Source: Croceibacterium selenioxidans (GTDB taxonomy: Bacteria > Pseudomonadota > Alphaproteobacteria > Sphingomonadales > Sphingomonadaceae). Taken from it: a stretch of DNA of 64,000 nt. The stretch covers positions 1,310,001 through 1,374,000 of the forward strand of contig NZ_JAHFVK010000002.1 in assembly GCF_018599195.1 (NCBI RefSeq), given 5' to 3'. Positions 46,898 to 57,237 of this stretch are shown here, piece by piece. The position numbers and the translations under genes were made by a program. Within the stretch, counting starts at the first letter, position 1, and each line of letters opens with the position of its first letter. The notes below the pieces were generated by a model that had not been told where the DNA came from, did not search any database, and saw nothing but the letters and a program-made list of their open reading frames with translations.

Positions 46898-48673
46898 ATG
46901 GAGCATTCGGGGACCGGTTTCCTCTTGCGTGACGGTTTCGTCATGCTCGGGTTCGCGCTGTTCTTCGTGCTGCTGTTCCGGCGCCTGGGGCTGGGTGCGA
47001 CCTTGGGCTACCTCCTAGCCGGGGTAACGATTGGCCCCTACGTGCTGGGCCTGGTCGGCGATGCCGAAGAGATGAGCGGAATAGGCGAGCTCGGCATCGT
47101 GCTGCTGCTGTTCATCGTCGGGCTGGAGCTGAACCCGTCGCGGCTGTGGCGGATGAGGCAGGAGATATTCGGACTCGGCCTGCTGCAGGTTGTGCTCTGC
47201 GGACTGGCGCTGACGGGCGTCATTCTCCTCTGCACCGTATTCTCACCCGCCGCGGCGCTCGTCATCGGCCTGCCGCTGGCGTTGTCCTCGACGGCGCAGG
47301 TCCTCCCGATGCTGCAATCGGCCGGGCGTCTGCGTACGCCGTTCGGGGAGCGGGCCTTTGCGATCCTGCTGTTTCAGGACCTGTCGATCATCCCGCTGAT
47401 CACGATCGTCGCCGCGCTCAGCCGCAACCCGGCGAGTCTCGAAGGGCCGCCCGGTTGGCAGACGGCCTTGCTGACGGTCGCGGCCGTCTTCGGCCTCATT
47501 GCGGCCGGACGCTTCCTGATCCGGCCGCTGTTTCGCCTTATCGGCGGGCTGGGCGAGCGCGAGATGTTCATCGTGGCGGCGCTGTTCACCGTGGTCGCCT
47601 CGGCGGCGGTGATGGAGGCGATCGGCGCCAGCACCGCGCTCGGAGCCTTCGTCGCGGGCGTGATGCTGGCGGATTCGCCCTATCGGCATGAGCTGGAGGC
47701 GGACGTCGAACCGTTCCGATCGATCCTGCTGGGCCTGTTCTTCCTGTCTGTGGGCATGTTGCTCAATCTCGACGCCATCTCCGAGCGGCCGCTGTTCGTG
47801 TTCGGGCTCGCGATGGTGCTGGTGGCGGTGAAGGCGCTGGTGATCTTCGCGATCTGTCTGGCGTTCAAAATGCACTGGCGTCCGGCGCTCGGCATGGGGC
47901 TGCTCTTGAGCCAGGGCGGCGAGTTCGGGTTCGTGTTATTCGCCGCGGCCCACGATGCGTTGCTCATCAGCGACGAGGCCGCCAGCCTGTTCGGTGCCGT
48001 GGTGACGGTGTCGATGGCGACGACGCCGTTCCTCATGTCGGTGACCAAGCGCTTCCGGCGAAACCCGGAGCAGCTGAAGGAATCGCGCGAGGCGCCCTCC
48101 GAACAGACCGCAGGCGCGCTGATCGTGGGTTACGGCCGCTTCGGGCAGACGGTGGCGCAGACGCTGGTGGCGGGCGGCATCACGGTGACGCTGGTGGACA
48201 GCGATGTCGAGATGATCGACGTGGCCGAGCAATTCGGCGCCAAGGTCTACTTCGGCGACGGCACCCGGCTCGACCTGCTGAGACAGGCCGGTGCGGCGGA
48301 GGCCGAACTGATCATGTTCTGCATCGACCAGGAGCAGATCGAGCCGGAGTTCGTTCACGCGGTCCACAAGAGCTTCCCGCAAGCCGCGATCTACATCCGC
48401 GGATTCGACCGGCGCAGCGTGCTCAAGCTGAGCGATACGCCGGCGGAATACGTCGTGCGCGAGGTGCTCGAATCCGCTCTCCGCATGGCGCGGATGGCGC
48501 TGCAGAAAATGGGCCTCAGCGAAGAGGCGATCGAACGGGCCGAGAGCCTCTACCGCGCAACCGATCGCGAGCGCCTGTCAAAGCAGATCGCCGCCGGTGA
48601 CCTGCGAGCCGCGCGCGAGAACGTGCTCACCGAGCCGCAGGTTCGTGACCCGGCGGCTAACGATCCGGCCTAA
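46898..48673 (+). CDS. Kef-type monovalent cation:proton antiporter (CPA2)
   Basis: Potassium/proton antiporter of the inner membrane. Residues 1-385 form the 12-13-helix exchanger domain (GATLGYLLAGVTIGPYVLG, LFQDLSIIPLITIVAAL and GAFVAGVMLADSPYRHELEADVEPFR are landmarks). A TrkA_N/RCK domain follows (LIVGYGRFGQTVAQTLVAGG) for NAD/NADH or glutathione-adduct sensing. Length 591 is normal for KefB/KefC. AAGGAGG upstream fixes ATG 46898. No KefF/KefG ancillary gene is adjacent. Confidence 0.93.
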   Translation: MEHSGTGFLLRDGFVMLGFALFFVLLFRRLGLGATLGYLLAGVTIGPYVLGLVGDAEEMSGIGELGIVLLLFIVGLELNPSRLWRMRQEIFGLGLLQVVLCGLALTGVILLCTVFSPAAALVIGLPLALSSTAQVLPMLQSAGRLRTPFGERAFAILLFQDLSIIPLITIVAALSRNPASLEGPPGWQTALLTVAAVFGLIAAGRFLIRPLFRLIGGLGEREMFIVAALFTVVASAAVMEAIGASTALGAFVAGVMLADSPYRHELEADVEPFRSILLGLFFLSVGMLLNLDAISERPLFVFGLAMVLVAVKALVIFAICLAFKMHWRPALGMGLLLSQGGEFGFVLFAAAHDALLISDEAASLFGAVVTVSMATTPFLMSVTKRFRRNPEQLKESREAPSEQTAGALIVGYGRFGQTVAQTLVAGGITVTLVDSDVEMIDVAEQFGAKVYFGDGTRLDLLRQAGAAEAELIMFCIDQEQIEPEFVHAVHKSFPQAAIYIRGFDRRSVLKLSDTPAEYVVREVLESALRMARMALQKMGLSEEAIERAESLYRATDRERLSKQIAAGDLRAARENVLTEPQVRDPAANDPA

Positions 48674-49194
48674 AGCTGCAACTCGTAGAGGAACTCGTCA
48701 TCCCGCTGGTTGCCGACCCAGAAGTCGATATCGGCGACCTTGGCAAAGCCGTAGCGCTGGTAGAACCGTTGGGCGCCGAAGTTCTCGCTGAACACCGAAA
48801 GTTGGAGAGCGTCGGCGCCCCAGTCGCGCGCGGCGGCGATAGCCCATTCGATCAGCGCCGCGCCGAGGCCGTGGCCGGTCATGTCGCCCGCGCAGTAGAG
48901 TTGGCTCAGGTAGACCGGCTTGCCCGGCTGAGGATCGGGCCGTCCACCCATGAGATGGCCACGGACGATCAGCGAATAGGCTGCCAGCCTGCCGTCGATC
49001 TCGGCCACCTGGATCAAGGTCGGCGGATCGGCCAGGTGAGCGCGAAATGCTTCGGGCGTGCGGTATTCCTGGAGGAAGCTTTCCAGGTCTTCGGGCCGGT
49101 AGAGATGGCCGAAGGCGGCAATGAAACTCTCGCGGCCGAGCTTGGCAAGCGCCTCGGCGTCGTCGCCCGTGGCGGGGCGGAGAAGGGCGCTCAC
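48670..49194 (-). CDS. GNAT family N-acetyltransferase
   Basis: A 174-residue acetyltransferase with the acetyl-CoA loop region DMTGHGLGAALIEWAIAAA and the terminal QRFYQRYGF fold motif. N-terminal LLRPATGDDAEALAKLGRESF is characteristic. GTG at 49194 overlaps the stop of the preceding acetyltransferase gene by four bases, so the pair is co-translated. Its stop overlaps the convergent antiporter stop. Substrate unknown. Confidence 0.88.
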   Translation of the reverse strand: MSALLRPATGDDAEALAKLGRESFIAAFGHLYRPEDLESFLQEYRTPEAFRAHLADPPTLIQVAEIDGRLAAYSLIVRGHLMGGRPDPQPGKPVYLSQLYCAGDMTGHGLGAALIEWAIAAARDWGADALQLSVFSENFGAQRFYQRYGFAKVADIDFWVGNQRDDEFLYELQL

Positions 49195-49655
49195 AGCGTT
49201 TGCTCCATGCACATCGAGAAGTCGTCCGATACGTAGTCCCCGAAGGGCTCGCATTCGGTGAAGCCGTGCTTGCGATAGAGCGATTGCGCCGGCTGGAAGG
49301 GTTCGGGCCGGCCGGTTTCGAGACCAAGCCAGCGGTACCCCCGCTGCCGGGCTTCGGCCATCAGGCGGAGCAGAATCGCCTCGCCCGCGCGCTTGCCGCG
49401 ATACTCCGGTGCGGCGCGCATCGACTTGAGCTCGCCATGCGCCGCGTCGAGCTCCTTTATCGCACCGACCGCCGCCAGATTGTCTCCGTCCCAGGCGCTG
49501 AAGAAGGTAACGTCCGGTTGACGCAGCCGCTCGACCGGCATGGCATGCACGCTTTCAGGTGGGGACCAGCGGTGCATCTCGGAAAGGTGGAATTGGAGCA
49601 GGTTGGTCACCTCGGCGCCGGTTAGGTCGTCGAGCCTGATGTCGTAGTCGGTCAT
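49191..49655 (-). CDS. GNAT family N-acetyltransferase
   Basis: A 154-residue acetyltransferase unrelated in sequence to its neighbour. Recognisable are MRAAPEYRGKRAGEAILLRL (acetyl-CoA loop) and QSLYRKHGFTECEPFGDY (terminal motif). HLSEMHRWSPPESVHAMPVE near the start resembles amino-acid or peptide acetyltransferases. First gene of a two-gene acetyltransferase operon; substrate unknown. Confidence 0.88.
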   Translation of the reverse strand: MTDYDIRLDDLTGAEVTNLLQFHLSEMHRWSPPESVHAMPVERLRQPDVTFFSAWDGDNLAAVGAIKELDAAHGELKSMRAAPEYRGKRAGEAILLRLMAEARQRGYRWLGLETGRPEPFQPAQSLYRKHGFTECEPFGDYVSDDFSMCMEQTL

Positions 49656-49756
49656 GTCCGCTCTCTGCTACGCCAAGCCCCGTGCTGACAAGACCGTCCT
49701 TGCGCCGGCGTCTCAAGCCCGTCGCGACGCAGACTTTGCGATGAGCCTTCAGAGTC

Positions 49757-49777
49757 TCCCCGTGGCTGTCACGGGGA
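49757..49777. terminator. Short hairpin after the RDD gene
   Basis: Eight-base perfect stem TCCCCGTG/CACGGGGA with a 5-base loop, 6 bases after the RDD stop on the minus strand. There is no T-run, so it is more likely a 3'-end stabiliser or weak terminator. Confidence 0.45.
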
Positions 49778-49782
49778 GGATT

Positions 49783-50667
49783 TCAGCGATCGAACTTGTC
49801 CTTCTTGCGCTTGCCGAAGCGCATGCCGCTTTCCAGCCGGGCGCGCAGGGCTTCGTAGAACGCCTCGAGGAACTGGCGGTCGTCGCCATGGCCGGGCTCC
49901 CAACCAATCTTGCGGCAGATCGCCTCCACCACCTTGCGCTGCGCCTCGGCATTATCGTGCCGCAGAACGCCTTCGAGGACCTGCAACTCGTGCTCGCCAT
50001 AGACCGACAACTCGGCCTCGCCGAAGCGATAGGTCCCCGGCGTGCGCGGCGTGAGCGACAGGGCCTGGGGCAGCTTGCGCCGCTCCGCCTCGACCACCCA
50101 GGTGCCCGCGATCAGGTCCCCGGCGCGCAAGGCGTCGCGGTTGAAGAACGGGAACAGCACGAATATCGCCAGCCACACGCCCGCCGCGATCCCGGCCACG
50201 CCGCTAGCCCCTCCCGACAACAGAAACACCAGCGGCACGAACACTTCCACGTCGCGCATCAGGTTGCGCGCGATCACCGCCTCCGCCGTCAGCCGTCCGC
50301 CGCCCCGCGCCGCGACGCGGATGCCGAGCGCGCGCTTGCCCGGCGTGGCACCGCGCGGACCGATCTCAAACCACAGGAAATATCCATAGCGGGCCAGGAA
50401 CAGCAGCAGGATGACAAGGACGAGTACGACTTCGATGCCCGGCGCCACCTGCTCACCCTCGACTTGCGAGATACCGATGCCAAGGGCAGCGAGGATCAGC
50501 GAAAACACGACCAGCCCGAGGAAAATCAGGGCGAGGTCGAGCATGAGCGCGCCTGCGCGGGCGCCTTTCGAAGCCAAGGTGAGCGGCAGCGAGAGCCCCT
50601 CGGGCGTCACAAGCTCACGGCGGCGCTTGGCCTCGCTCGGATTGCGCGCGGCAGTGACGGCGTTCAC
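49783..50667 (-). CDS. RDD family membrane protein
   Basis: A 294-residue inner-membrane protein. The RDD domain begins KGARAGALMLDLALIFLG (the R-x4-D pattern) and continues through four hydrophobic helices, with GATPGKRALGIRV typical of the family. The C-terminal half from about residue 180 is soluble, with RRKLPQALSL and VLEGVLRHDNAEAQRKVVEA, an extension seen in MoxR operon members. The GTG at 50667 overlaps the SpoIIM-like stop by four bases. It is the last gene of the six-gene MoxR operon. Confidence 0.88.
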   Translation of the reverse strand: MNAVTAARNPSEAKRRRELVTPEGLSLPLTLASKGARAGALMLDLALIFLGLVVFSLILAALGIGISQVEGEQVAPGIEVVLVLVILLLFLARYGYFLWFEIGPRGATPGKRALGIRVAARGGGRLTAEAVIARNLMRDVEVFVPLVFLLSGGASGVAGIAAGVWLAIFVLFPFFNRDALRAGDLIAGTWVVEAERRKLPQALSLTPRTPGTYRFGEAELSVYGEHELQVLEGVLRHDNAEAQRKVVEAICRKIGWEPGHGDDRQFLEAFYEALRARLESGMRFGKRKKDKFDR

Positions 50668-51722
50668 GAAGCCGCTCCCAGCCTGCCCGTTCGCCGTCCG
50701 GCGAAAGTGAAGTAGGTCAGCCACAGCAGCAGCATTACGCTGCCGATGGCGCCGCGAGCCCCCGGCTGCTCAACCAGCTGACGGGCGAACCCCTCGAGAA
50801 GGCCGGCGATCGCCAGCATGAACACGACGCCCGCCATGACTTGCGCCGCCCGGCGTCCGCTGTCCGCGGCCGCGGACATGACTGACCTGTCGCCGGGAAA
50901 AGCCATGGACCGCCCGACGTGGAGTCCGGCGGCGCCGGCCAGCAGGATGGCGCCGAACTCCGTCGTCCCGTGAACCGAAAGCCAGGCGACAAACTCCCAC
51001 CCGAGTCCGGCCTTGAAGAAGACCCACAGCATCGCCCCTAGGGAGGCCATGTTGTAGACCAGCAGCAGCAGCGTCGGGATGCCAAAGGCAAAGCCGAGCG
51101 CGAAGGCCAGGATCGAGACAGCGGAATTGTTGGAGAAGAGGAAAGTGGCGAAAGCCGTCAGCCCCTCGCTGTCGCCCGTGCCCTTGAGCGTCTCGGCCAG
51201 CGCTGCCCGATCGGCCCCCGGCTCACGTCCGCCGGCCATTTCGCCGGGAACCAGCGCGTAATACCATTCCGGTTCCTGCGACACCAACACCCAGCCGGCT
51301 GCGGTCCCGGCGACCATCACCGCCAGGGCGATGGCGATTTCGAGCCAGATCGACCGCACTGCGATACTCCAGCCGCCGCCGAGGAACAGCCGAAGCCAGC
51401 CAAATAGCGAGGTGCGAGGTCCATAGACCTGGAACCACGCGCGCCGGACCAGGGCCTCGAGATAAGCGAGCGTCGCCGCATCGAGCGAAGTCTCGCGCGC
51501 GACGGCGAGGCTCGAAGCGGCCTGCCGGTAGAGTACGGGCAGGGCTAGCAAGTCCTCATCCGAGATGCGCCGCAGGCGATTTGTCTCGAGCGAGATGACG
51601 ATCGCTTCCAATCGGCGCCAATCCGCCTCACGCTCGAGCCGGAAACGGTCCGAACGGAGAGAGGCCGCCTCGATGTCCGGCAGCGGCGCGATCTCCGATT
51701 TCTTGAACAAGGCCAGCGCCAT
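50664..51722 (-). CDS. Stage II sporulation protein M-like membrane protein (DUF95)
   Basis: A 352-residue membrane protein of the SpoIIM/DUF95 family. Residues 1-120 are soluble and alpha-helical (LEREADWRRLEAIVISLE), followed by a helical membrane domain with LFSNNSAVSILAFALGFAFGIPTLLLLVYNMASLGAMLW and VAWLSVHGTTEFGAILLAGAAGLHVG, the family's signature pattern. This organism is no spore former, so the name is historical. Such genes usually accompany MoxR ATPases, as here. It is one base apart from, or overlapping, the DUF58 gene. Confidence 0.88.
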   Translation of the reverse strand: MALALFKKSEIAPLPDIEAASLRSDRFRLEREADWRRLEAIVISLETNRLRRISDEDLLALPVLYRQAASSLAVARETSLDAATLAYLEALVRRAWFQVYGPRTSLFGWLRLFLGGGWSIAVRSIWLEIAIALAVMVAGTAAGWVLVSQEPEWYYALVPGEMAGGREPGADRAALAETLKGTGDSEGLTAFATFLFSNNSAVSILAFALGFAFGIPTLLLLVYNMASLGAMLWVFFKAGLGWEFVAWLSVHGTTEFGAILLAGAAGLHVGRSMAFPGDRSVMSAAADSGRRAAQVMAGVVFMLAIAGLLEGFARQLVEQPGARGAIGSVMLLLWLTYFTFAGRRTGRLGAAS

Positions 51723-53050
51723 CAGCCGACCGCCTCCATGCGCTTGGCTTCAAGGTAACGGTCGAGCAGTCGATAGCCGATGGCCTGCCAGGGCGCCTCG
51801 ATCACATCGACGCCCAGCCGCCGCAGCCGCTGCAGCACCAGGGCGCGCTGGCGGGCGAGACCGTCCGCCGCGACGGCTGTCGCTAGGTCACGCACAGTCG
51901 AGGGTTCCGTGCCGGTCAGGTCGGACAGCTCCTCATCGGCCATGGTGACAAAGATCACCAGGTGATGGCGCACCAGCCGTTCGACGCTTTCGACCATGAT
52001 TTCGGCCGAAGTGGGATCGGTGAAATCGGAAAACAGCACGATCAAGGATCGGCGTTTGAGCCGGGCGGTCAGGGTGGCGAGGGCGAGCGTGAAATTCGGC
52101 TCGCGCGGAATGTAGTCGAGCTCGGCCGCGGCCCGCTGCAATCGGTTGAAGCCCCGGGAATCGAGCGCGAAGGGAGTCATGAGCTCGGGCTTGTCGGCAA
52201 ATGCGAAAAGCGCGACTCGGTCACCGCCCTTGAGTGCGACGTAAGAGGCCATCAAAGCGGCGGAGATCGCCCGGTCGATCCGCGGCAGCCCGTCGACGGG
52301 CTCGCTCATCGACTGGCCGCAGTCGAACGCGAAGATGATTTGGTTGTCTCGCTCGGATTCGTTCTCACGCGCATAAAGACGCGAGTGGCGCGCGCTCGCC
52401 TTCCAGTCGATCCGGCGGCGGTCCATTCCCGGCTCGTATTCGCTCAGCGCCTCGAACTGGGTTCCTTCGCCTCGGATGCGGCGGGCGATTAAGCCGAATT
52501 GCGCGTCGCGCAGGAAAGCCTGGAGCACAGGAGAGCGCACCGGCGAAAGGTCGGGCCAGACGCGCACCGGCTCCCCCAGTACGCGGTGAGCTTGGCGATG
52601 CGCGAGACCCAGGGGGCCCGGCCAGCGGAGCCAGAGTTCGTGCAAAGTCCCGGTACCCCGGCGCACCGGGACAATGTCCGAGGCGCTCGACCAGATGTCA
52701 GGCAGCGGGCCGGGTGCCAGTGTAACGCTTGCGGTCCCGCGTTCACCGAGCCGAGCATCGAAGCCCAGCGCCGCTTGCGGGGCCCCGCTACCCGCGCGGG
52801 CGCCGAACTCGGCATGGAGCACCAGGCGCATCGGCTGGCCCACTTCGACATCGGCGGGATAAGTCAGCTTGAGATCCTGCAGCCGCCCCGCGATCAGCCC
52901 GTCGAGCGCGGTCACCACCAGCAGCGCCAGCGCGGCGGCGGGCGCGACGATCCAGGCGTTCGGAGCCAGCGCGCCGATCAGTACCGCCACTGGCGCCATC
53001 AGCGCCAGCAGCAGCAGGGCCCTGCCCGAGGGGACGATGCGCGATTTCAA
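51722..53050 (-). CDS. DUF58 protein with von Willebrand A-like domain
   Basis: A 442-residue protein with two N-terminal membrane helices (residues 8-50) and a cytoplasmic or periplasmic DUF58 region (GMDRRRIDWKASARHSRLYA, the family motif). A vWA-like fold follows, with FDCGQSMSE as a MIDAS-like D-x-G-x-S metal motif. DUF58 proteins are the usual substrate-binding partners of MoxR AAA+ ATPases. The start is TTG at 53050, with GGGAGG six bases upstream; that ribosome site belongs to the end of the R3 repeat at 53054. Confidence 0.9.
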   Translation of the reverse strand: MKSRIVPSGRALLLLALMAPVAVLIGALAPNAWIVAPAAALALLVVTALDGLIAGRLQDLKLTYPADVEVGQPMRLVLHAEFGARAGSGAPQAALGFDARLGERGTASVTLAPGPLPDIWSSASDIVPVRRGTGTLHELWLRWPGPLGLAHRQAHRVLGEPVRVWPDLSPVRSPVLQAFLRDAQFGLIARRIRGEGTQFEALSEYEPGMDRRRIDWKASARHSRLYARENESERDNQIIFAFDCGQSMSEPVDGLPRIDRAISAALMASYVALKGGDRVALFAFADKPELMTPFALDSRGFNRLQRAAAELDYIPREPNFTLALATLTARLKRRSLIVLFSDFTDPTSAEIMVESVERLVRHHLVIFVTMADEELSDLTGTEPSTVRDLATAVAADGLARQRALVLQRLRRLGVDVIEAPWQAIGYRLLDRYLEAKRMEAVG

Positions 53051-53053
53051 ACT

Positions 53054-53204
53054 GATCCTCCCTGTCGGCGCAGCCGATGGGGAGAGGGTCCGCCGGCCGC
53101 AGGCCGGTGGTGGAGGGCCTGGCGTCGTGCCGCTTGCCCCTCCGTCAGACGCCCGACGGCGCCTGCCACCTCCCCATTACGGCTACGCCGCCACAAGGAG
53201 GATC
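53054..53204. repeat. Dispersed palindromic repeat, family R3, inside the MoxR operon
   Basis: A 151-base copy with ends GATCCTCCCTGTCGGCGCAG and CCGCCACAAGGAGGATC, near-inverted repeats of each other. It sits between moxR-like and DUF58, within what is otherwise a tight operon. On the minus strand its edge reads GGGAGGATC, providing the apparent Shine-Dalgarno sequence of the DUF58 gene. Confidence 0.8.
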
Positions 53205-53216
53205 TTCCTAGGAGGA

Positions 53217-54175
<959 letters not shown>

Positions 54176-54179
<4 letters not shown>

Positions 54180-55468
54180 TGAACAAGGGTCCTTTCGATG
54201 GATTTCAGAGCGCCCGCGGCGCGCAGCAGGTCGGCGGGGCGGCGGGCGTTGCGCAGGGCCTCGGCCCGTTCGGGGAAATCGGCAGGCAGTCCGCGAACGG
54301 CCTGGACGCGGGCGATGGCAGCTTCCCGAGCGCCGAGGTCGGCCTCGCGAATATTGAGCGCGACCGCGACGCGGGCGGAAATCAGCGCGGCATAAGGTGG
54401 GCCGAGCAGGTGCAGCCTGCGCGCCCGCTCGACCAGAGCGGCGCTGTTGCGCGCCAACTGCTCCTTGCCCATTGCGAACGACGGCGCCTCTGCGACCGGC
54501 GGACCGAAGCGGCGGAAAGAGCGCCAGGCGATGACCAGCGCGGCCAGGATCAGGCACAGGGTGGCGGCGAGGAAAGGTGGCCGGAAGGCCATCGTCAGCA
54601 AGTTCTCGCTGCGCCCAAGTCCGGCCACCGTGAGGTCGAACACGATCGGCAGGTCGTAATCCTCGAGCGTCACCTCTATCAAGGCGACCGCCGCCTCGGC
54701 ACGGGTAGCGTCGGCGAGGCCGTAGTTGTTCATGAGGTCGGGCTCGGCCACGACCACGACAGGCCAGAGCGAATCGTCTGTCCGGCTGTCGTTGCCGTCA
54801 TTGGGCGAAATCCCGGCAGCCTGGGCGAGGTAAGGGTAGACGCCCGCATCGTTGAGGTAACCGGCCAGCGAGTCGCCCGTCCTGTCACTGATCAGCGGGG
54901 CCAGCCCCGCGCCATGCATGGCGAGCGTCTGCTCGGGAACGGGCAGCGTTCCTTGGAGATCGAGTCCGTGCCAGCGATCGCGCTTCCCGAGCTTGATCTC
55001 GTCGTTCTTGAGGCCCGGAATCTGGCCGACGAAGTCCGGCGCGACTCCCGAGCCCAGCACGACCCAGCCGCGCGGCACGTTGAGGTTGCGGACCGAATCG
55101 GCCCGGCCTGCCGTCCACTTGGGCAGGATCAGCAGCGTCGGCCCAGCGTAGCGCCGCGCCTGGATGATCTTGGCAATTTCCTCTCCGTCCGCGCTGAAGA
55201 CGTCCGGCGTGATGATCAGCAGCGCCTTGTCCTGCAGGCGCGCCTGGGAGCGCGAAAGCGAAACGTCATAGCCGCGCGCTTCGAGCAGTCGCGCCAGTCC
55301 CGCAAAGCCGTTGAGCCCGTTCGCCGCTGCGTGGGAGCCGCCGTTACGGTCTTCACGCCCGTCCCAACCGGCCCCGATCGCGTAGAGGAACAGCAGGAAG
55401 GCCCCGGCACCGATCACCAGCACCGCGAGGATAAGCTTCGGGGAGAAGGGCGAGGCACTCCGGCTCAT
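54176..55468 (-). CDS. DUF4350 domain membrane protein
   Basis: A 430-residue protein with one N-terminal membrane helix ([23 protein letters not shown]), a periplasmic DUF4350 domain containing [25 protein letters not shown] and [14 protein letters not shown], and a second helix near residue 300 ([20 protein letters not shown]) followed by a cytoplasmic tail. DUF4350 proteins resemble glutamine-amidotransferase-like folds and commonly sit with MoxR and DUF4129 genes. ATGA overlaps join it to both neighbours. Confidence 0.88.
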
Positions 55469-56172
55469 CGGTCGGTCGATCCCAGCTTCGGCGCCGCCAG
55501 CGCGAATTCGGCATAGGCGGCGCGTGCCGCCTGCCAGTCTTCCGCCGAAAGGCTGCGCAGCGCGAACAGACTGCGTTCGACCCGCTCGGCAATCACGCCG
55601 AAAGCGCCGCGCGCGCCGTGCGAGAGATCGGGCAATTCGGCGATCTCGCGGGCGGTGCTCGACGGTTCGAGCAAGCCGGGCCGAGACTCGCGAATCTGAC
55701 CGACGCTGCGCTTGAGCAGGAGGTGCGTCGCTTCTTCGTACCGTCCTTCGGCGGCGAGGCCGTCAGCGTTTTCGAGCAGCGCGAGCGCCTCCTGGGTGTC
55801 GGGCGTCCACTCAGGCGCACTCTCCTTCGTCCCGCCAAGCTGGGCGTTCGCCAGCATGGGCGCGAGGGTGCGCCAGAGCAGATAGAGGATCAGCAGCGCG
55901 GCGAGCGCGAGCACCGACCACATGATCACTTGTCCCGAAACCCCCAGGAACCGGCCGATCGCTCCGAACACGCTCGCCAGCGCGTCGCTCACCGGCTGCA
56001 GCGCTTCGCCCAGCCACTTGAAAAACCTCTGCAGCCAATCCGGCGGCGGGGTCCGTTCGGGCATCTTCACCGGGTCAAACTGGATATCGGAGGCCGCGCG
56101 CACCGCTTCCCAGTCGCGCGCGAAATCGCCTGCGCCCGCTTGCGCGGCGCTATCCCCCGTCTGCACTGTCAC
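55465..56172 (-). CDS. DUF4129 domain membrane protein
   Basis: A 235-residue protein with a membrane helix around residues 82-101 (VIMWSVLALAALLILYLLW) and a cytoplasmic DUF4129 domain with ALALLENADGLAAEGRYEEATHLLLKRSVGQI and SRPGLLEPSSTAREIAELPDL. DUF4129 is otherwise known as the C-terminal part of transglutaminase-like proteins of MoxR clusters. It is the first gene of the six-gene operon and starts 55 bases after pheA on the same strand, so pheA may be co-transcribed. Confidence 0.85.
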   Translation of the reverse strand: MTVQTGDSAAQAGAGDFARDWEAVRAASDIQFDPVKMPERTPPPDWLQRFFKWLGEALQPVSDALASVFGAIGRFLGVSGQVIMWSVLALAALLILYLLWRTLAPMLANAQLGGTKESAPEWTPDTQEALALLENADGLAAEGRYEEATHLLLKRSVGQIRESRPGLLEPSSTAREIAELPDLSHGARGAFGVIAERVERSLFALRSLSAEDWQAARAAYAEFALAAPKLGSTDR

Positions 56173-56227
56173 ATGTCAGGAGGTGGCATGGCCACCGCGG
56201 CGGTGCAACCCGTGGTTTTGCGGGGTC

Positions 56228-57121
56228 CTAGCCTCGAACCCTGGCTTGGCGGTAGCTGCCGAGCATGCGCAGCTCCTTGCTATGGAAAGCGAGCTCTTCG
56301 AGCGCCCGGTCGATCGCGGGATCGCCCGGCGCGCCGAGGATGTCGGCAAAAAACATGGTGGCCGAGAAGCTCGCGCCTTGCTGATAACTTTCCAGCTTGG
56401 TCATGTTGACGCCGTTGGTCGCGAACCCGCCGAGCGCCTTGTAGAGCGCCGCGGGCACGTTCTTCACCTCGAACACGAACGTGGTCATCGCTGCCTGACC
56501 TGCGAGCGTCGCCGGATCGAGCGCATCGCGTGAAAGCACTACGAATCGGGTGGTGTTGTCCGGCGCATCTTCAACGCCCAGTTCGGCGATCGTCAGATCA
56601 TAGAGATCGGCCGCGAGCGCGGGCGCGATCGCGCAAGCTTCGGGATCGCCCATCTCCTTCACCAGCGCGGCAGCACCGGCGGTGTCGGCGTAGGCGAGCG
56701 GCACGATACCGCGATCGCGCAAGTATTTCCGTGTCTGCCCGAGCGCCTGGGGATGGCTGTGAGCCGATCTGTAAGGCCCTTTGCCAAGCCCCATGACCGC
56801 GTAGCTGATCGGCAGGAATTGCTCGCCGACAATGGAGAGCCCGCTACCCGGCAAGAGGAAATGGATGTCTGCCACGCGCCCGTGCTGCGAATTCTCTATC
56901 GGAATGATCGCGCTGCCTGCCCGCCCCGCGCTGACCGCGTCGAGCGCATCCTCGAACGAAAAGCACGGCAGTGGCAGGCAGTCCGGCGACCATTCGATCG
57001 CAGCACGGTGCGAATTGGCGCCGGGCGCACCCTGAAAGGCGATCGCGCGGGAGGGGTCGGCGGCGGCGGCCGCGTGCATCTCTTCAACGAGGGCAAGGGC
57101 AGGAGTGGGATAGCTTTCCAT
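56228..57121 (-). CDS. pheA: Prephenate dehydratase
   Basis: Converts prephenate to phenylpyruvate in phenylalanine synthesis. The catalytic domain has AFQGAPGANSHRAA, IIPIENSQHGRVADIHFLL and the TTRF motif at residues of the substrate site (DNTTRFVVLSRD). A C-terminal ACT regulatory domain (KNVPAALYKALGGFATNGVNMTKLES) binds phenylalanine for feedback. Length 297 is the monofunctional form, without chorismate mutase. It diverges from the cytochrome c gene, a common alphaproteobacterial arrangement. Confidence 0.96.
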   Translation of the reverse strand: MESYPTPALALVEEMHAAAAADPSRAIAFQGAPGANSHRAAIEWSPDCLPLPCFSFEDALDAVSAGRAGSAIIPIENSQHGRVADIHFLLPGSGLSIVGEQFLPISYAVMGLGKGPYRSAHSHPQALGQTRKYLRDRGIVPLAYADTAGAAALVKEMGDPEACAIAPALAADLYDLTIAELGVEDAPDNTTRFVVLSRDALDPATLAGQAAMTTFVFEVKNVPAALYKALGGFATNGVNMTKLESYQQGASFSATMFFADILGAPGDPAIDRALEELAFHSKELRMLGSYRQARVRG

Positions 57122-57237
57122 TCAGGCGACGCGGGTAACGACGCAACTTGCGACCGACAAGTGACTATCGGACTTGCGCCTTTGAACCCGCCTTACTAGA
57201 GCGGCGCGCAAATCTGACTCTGGTAGATAATCCATCG

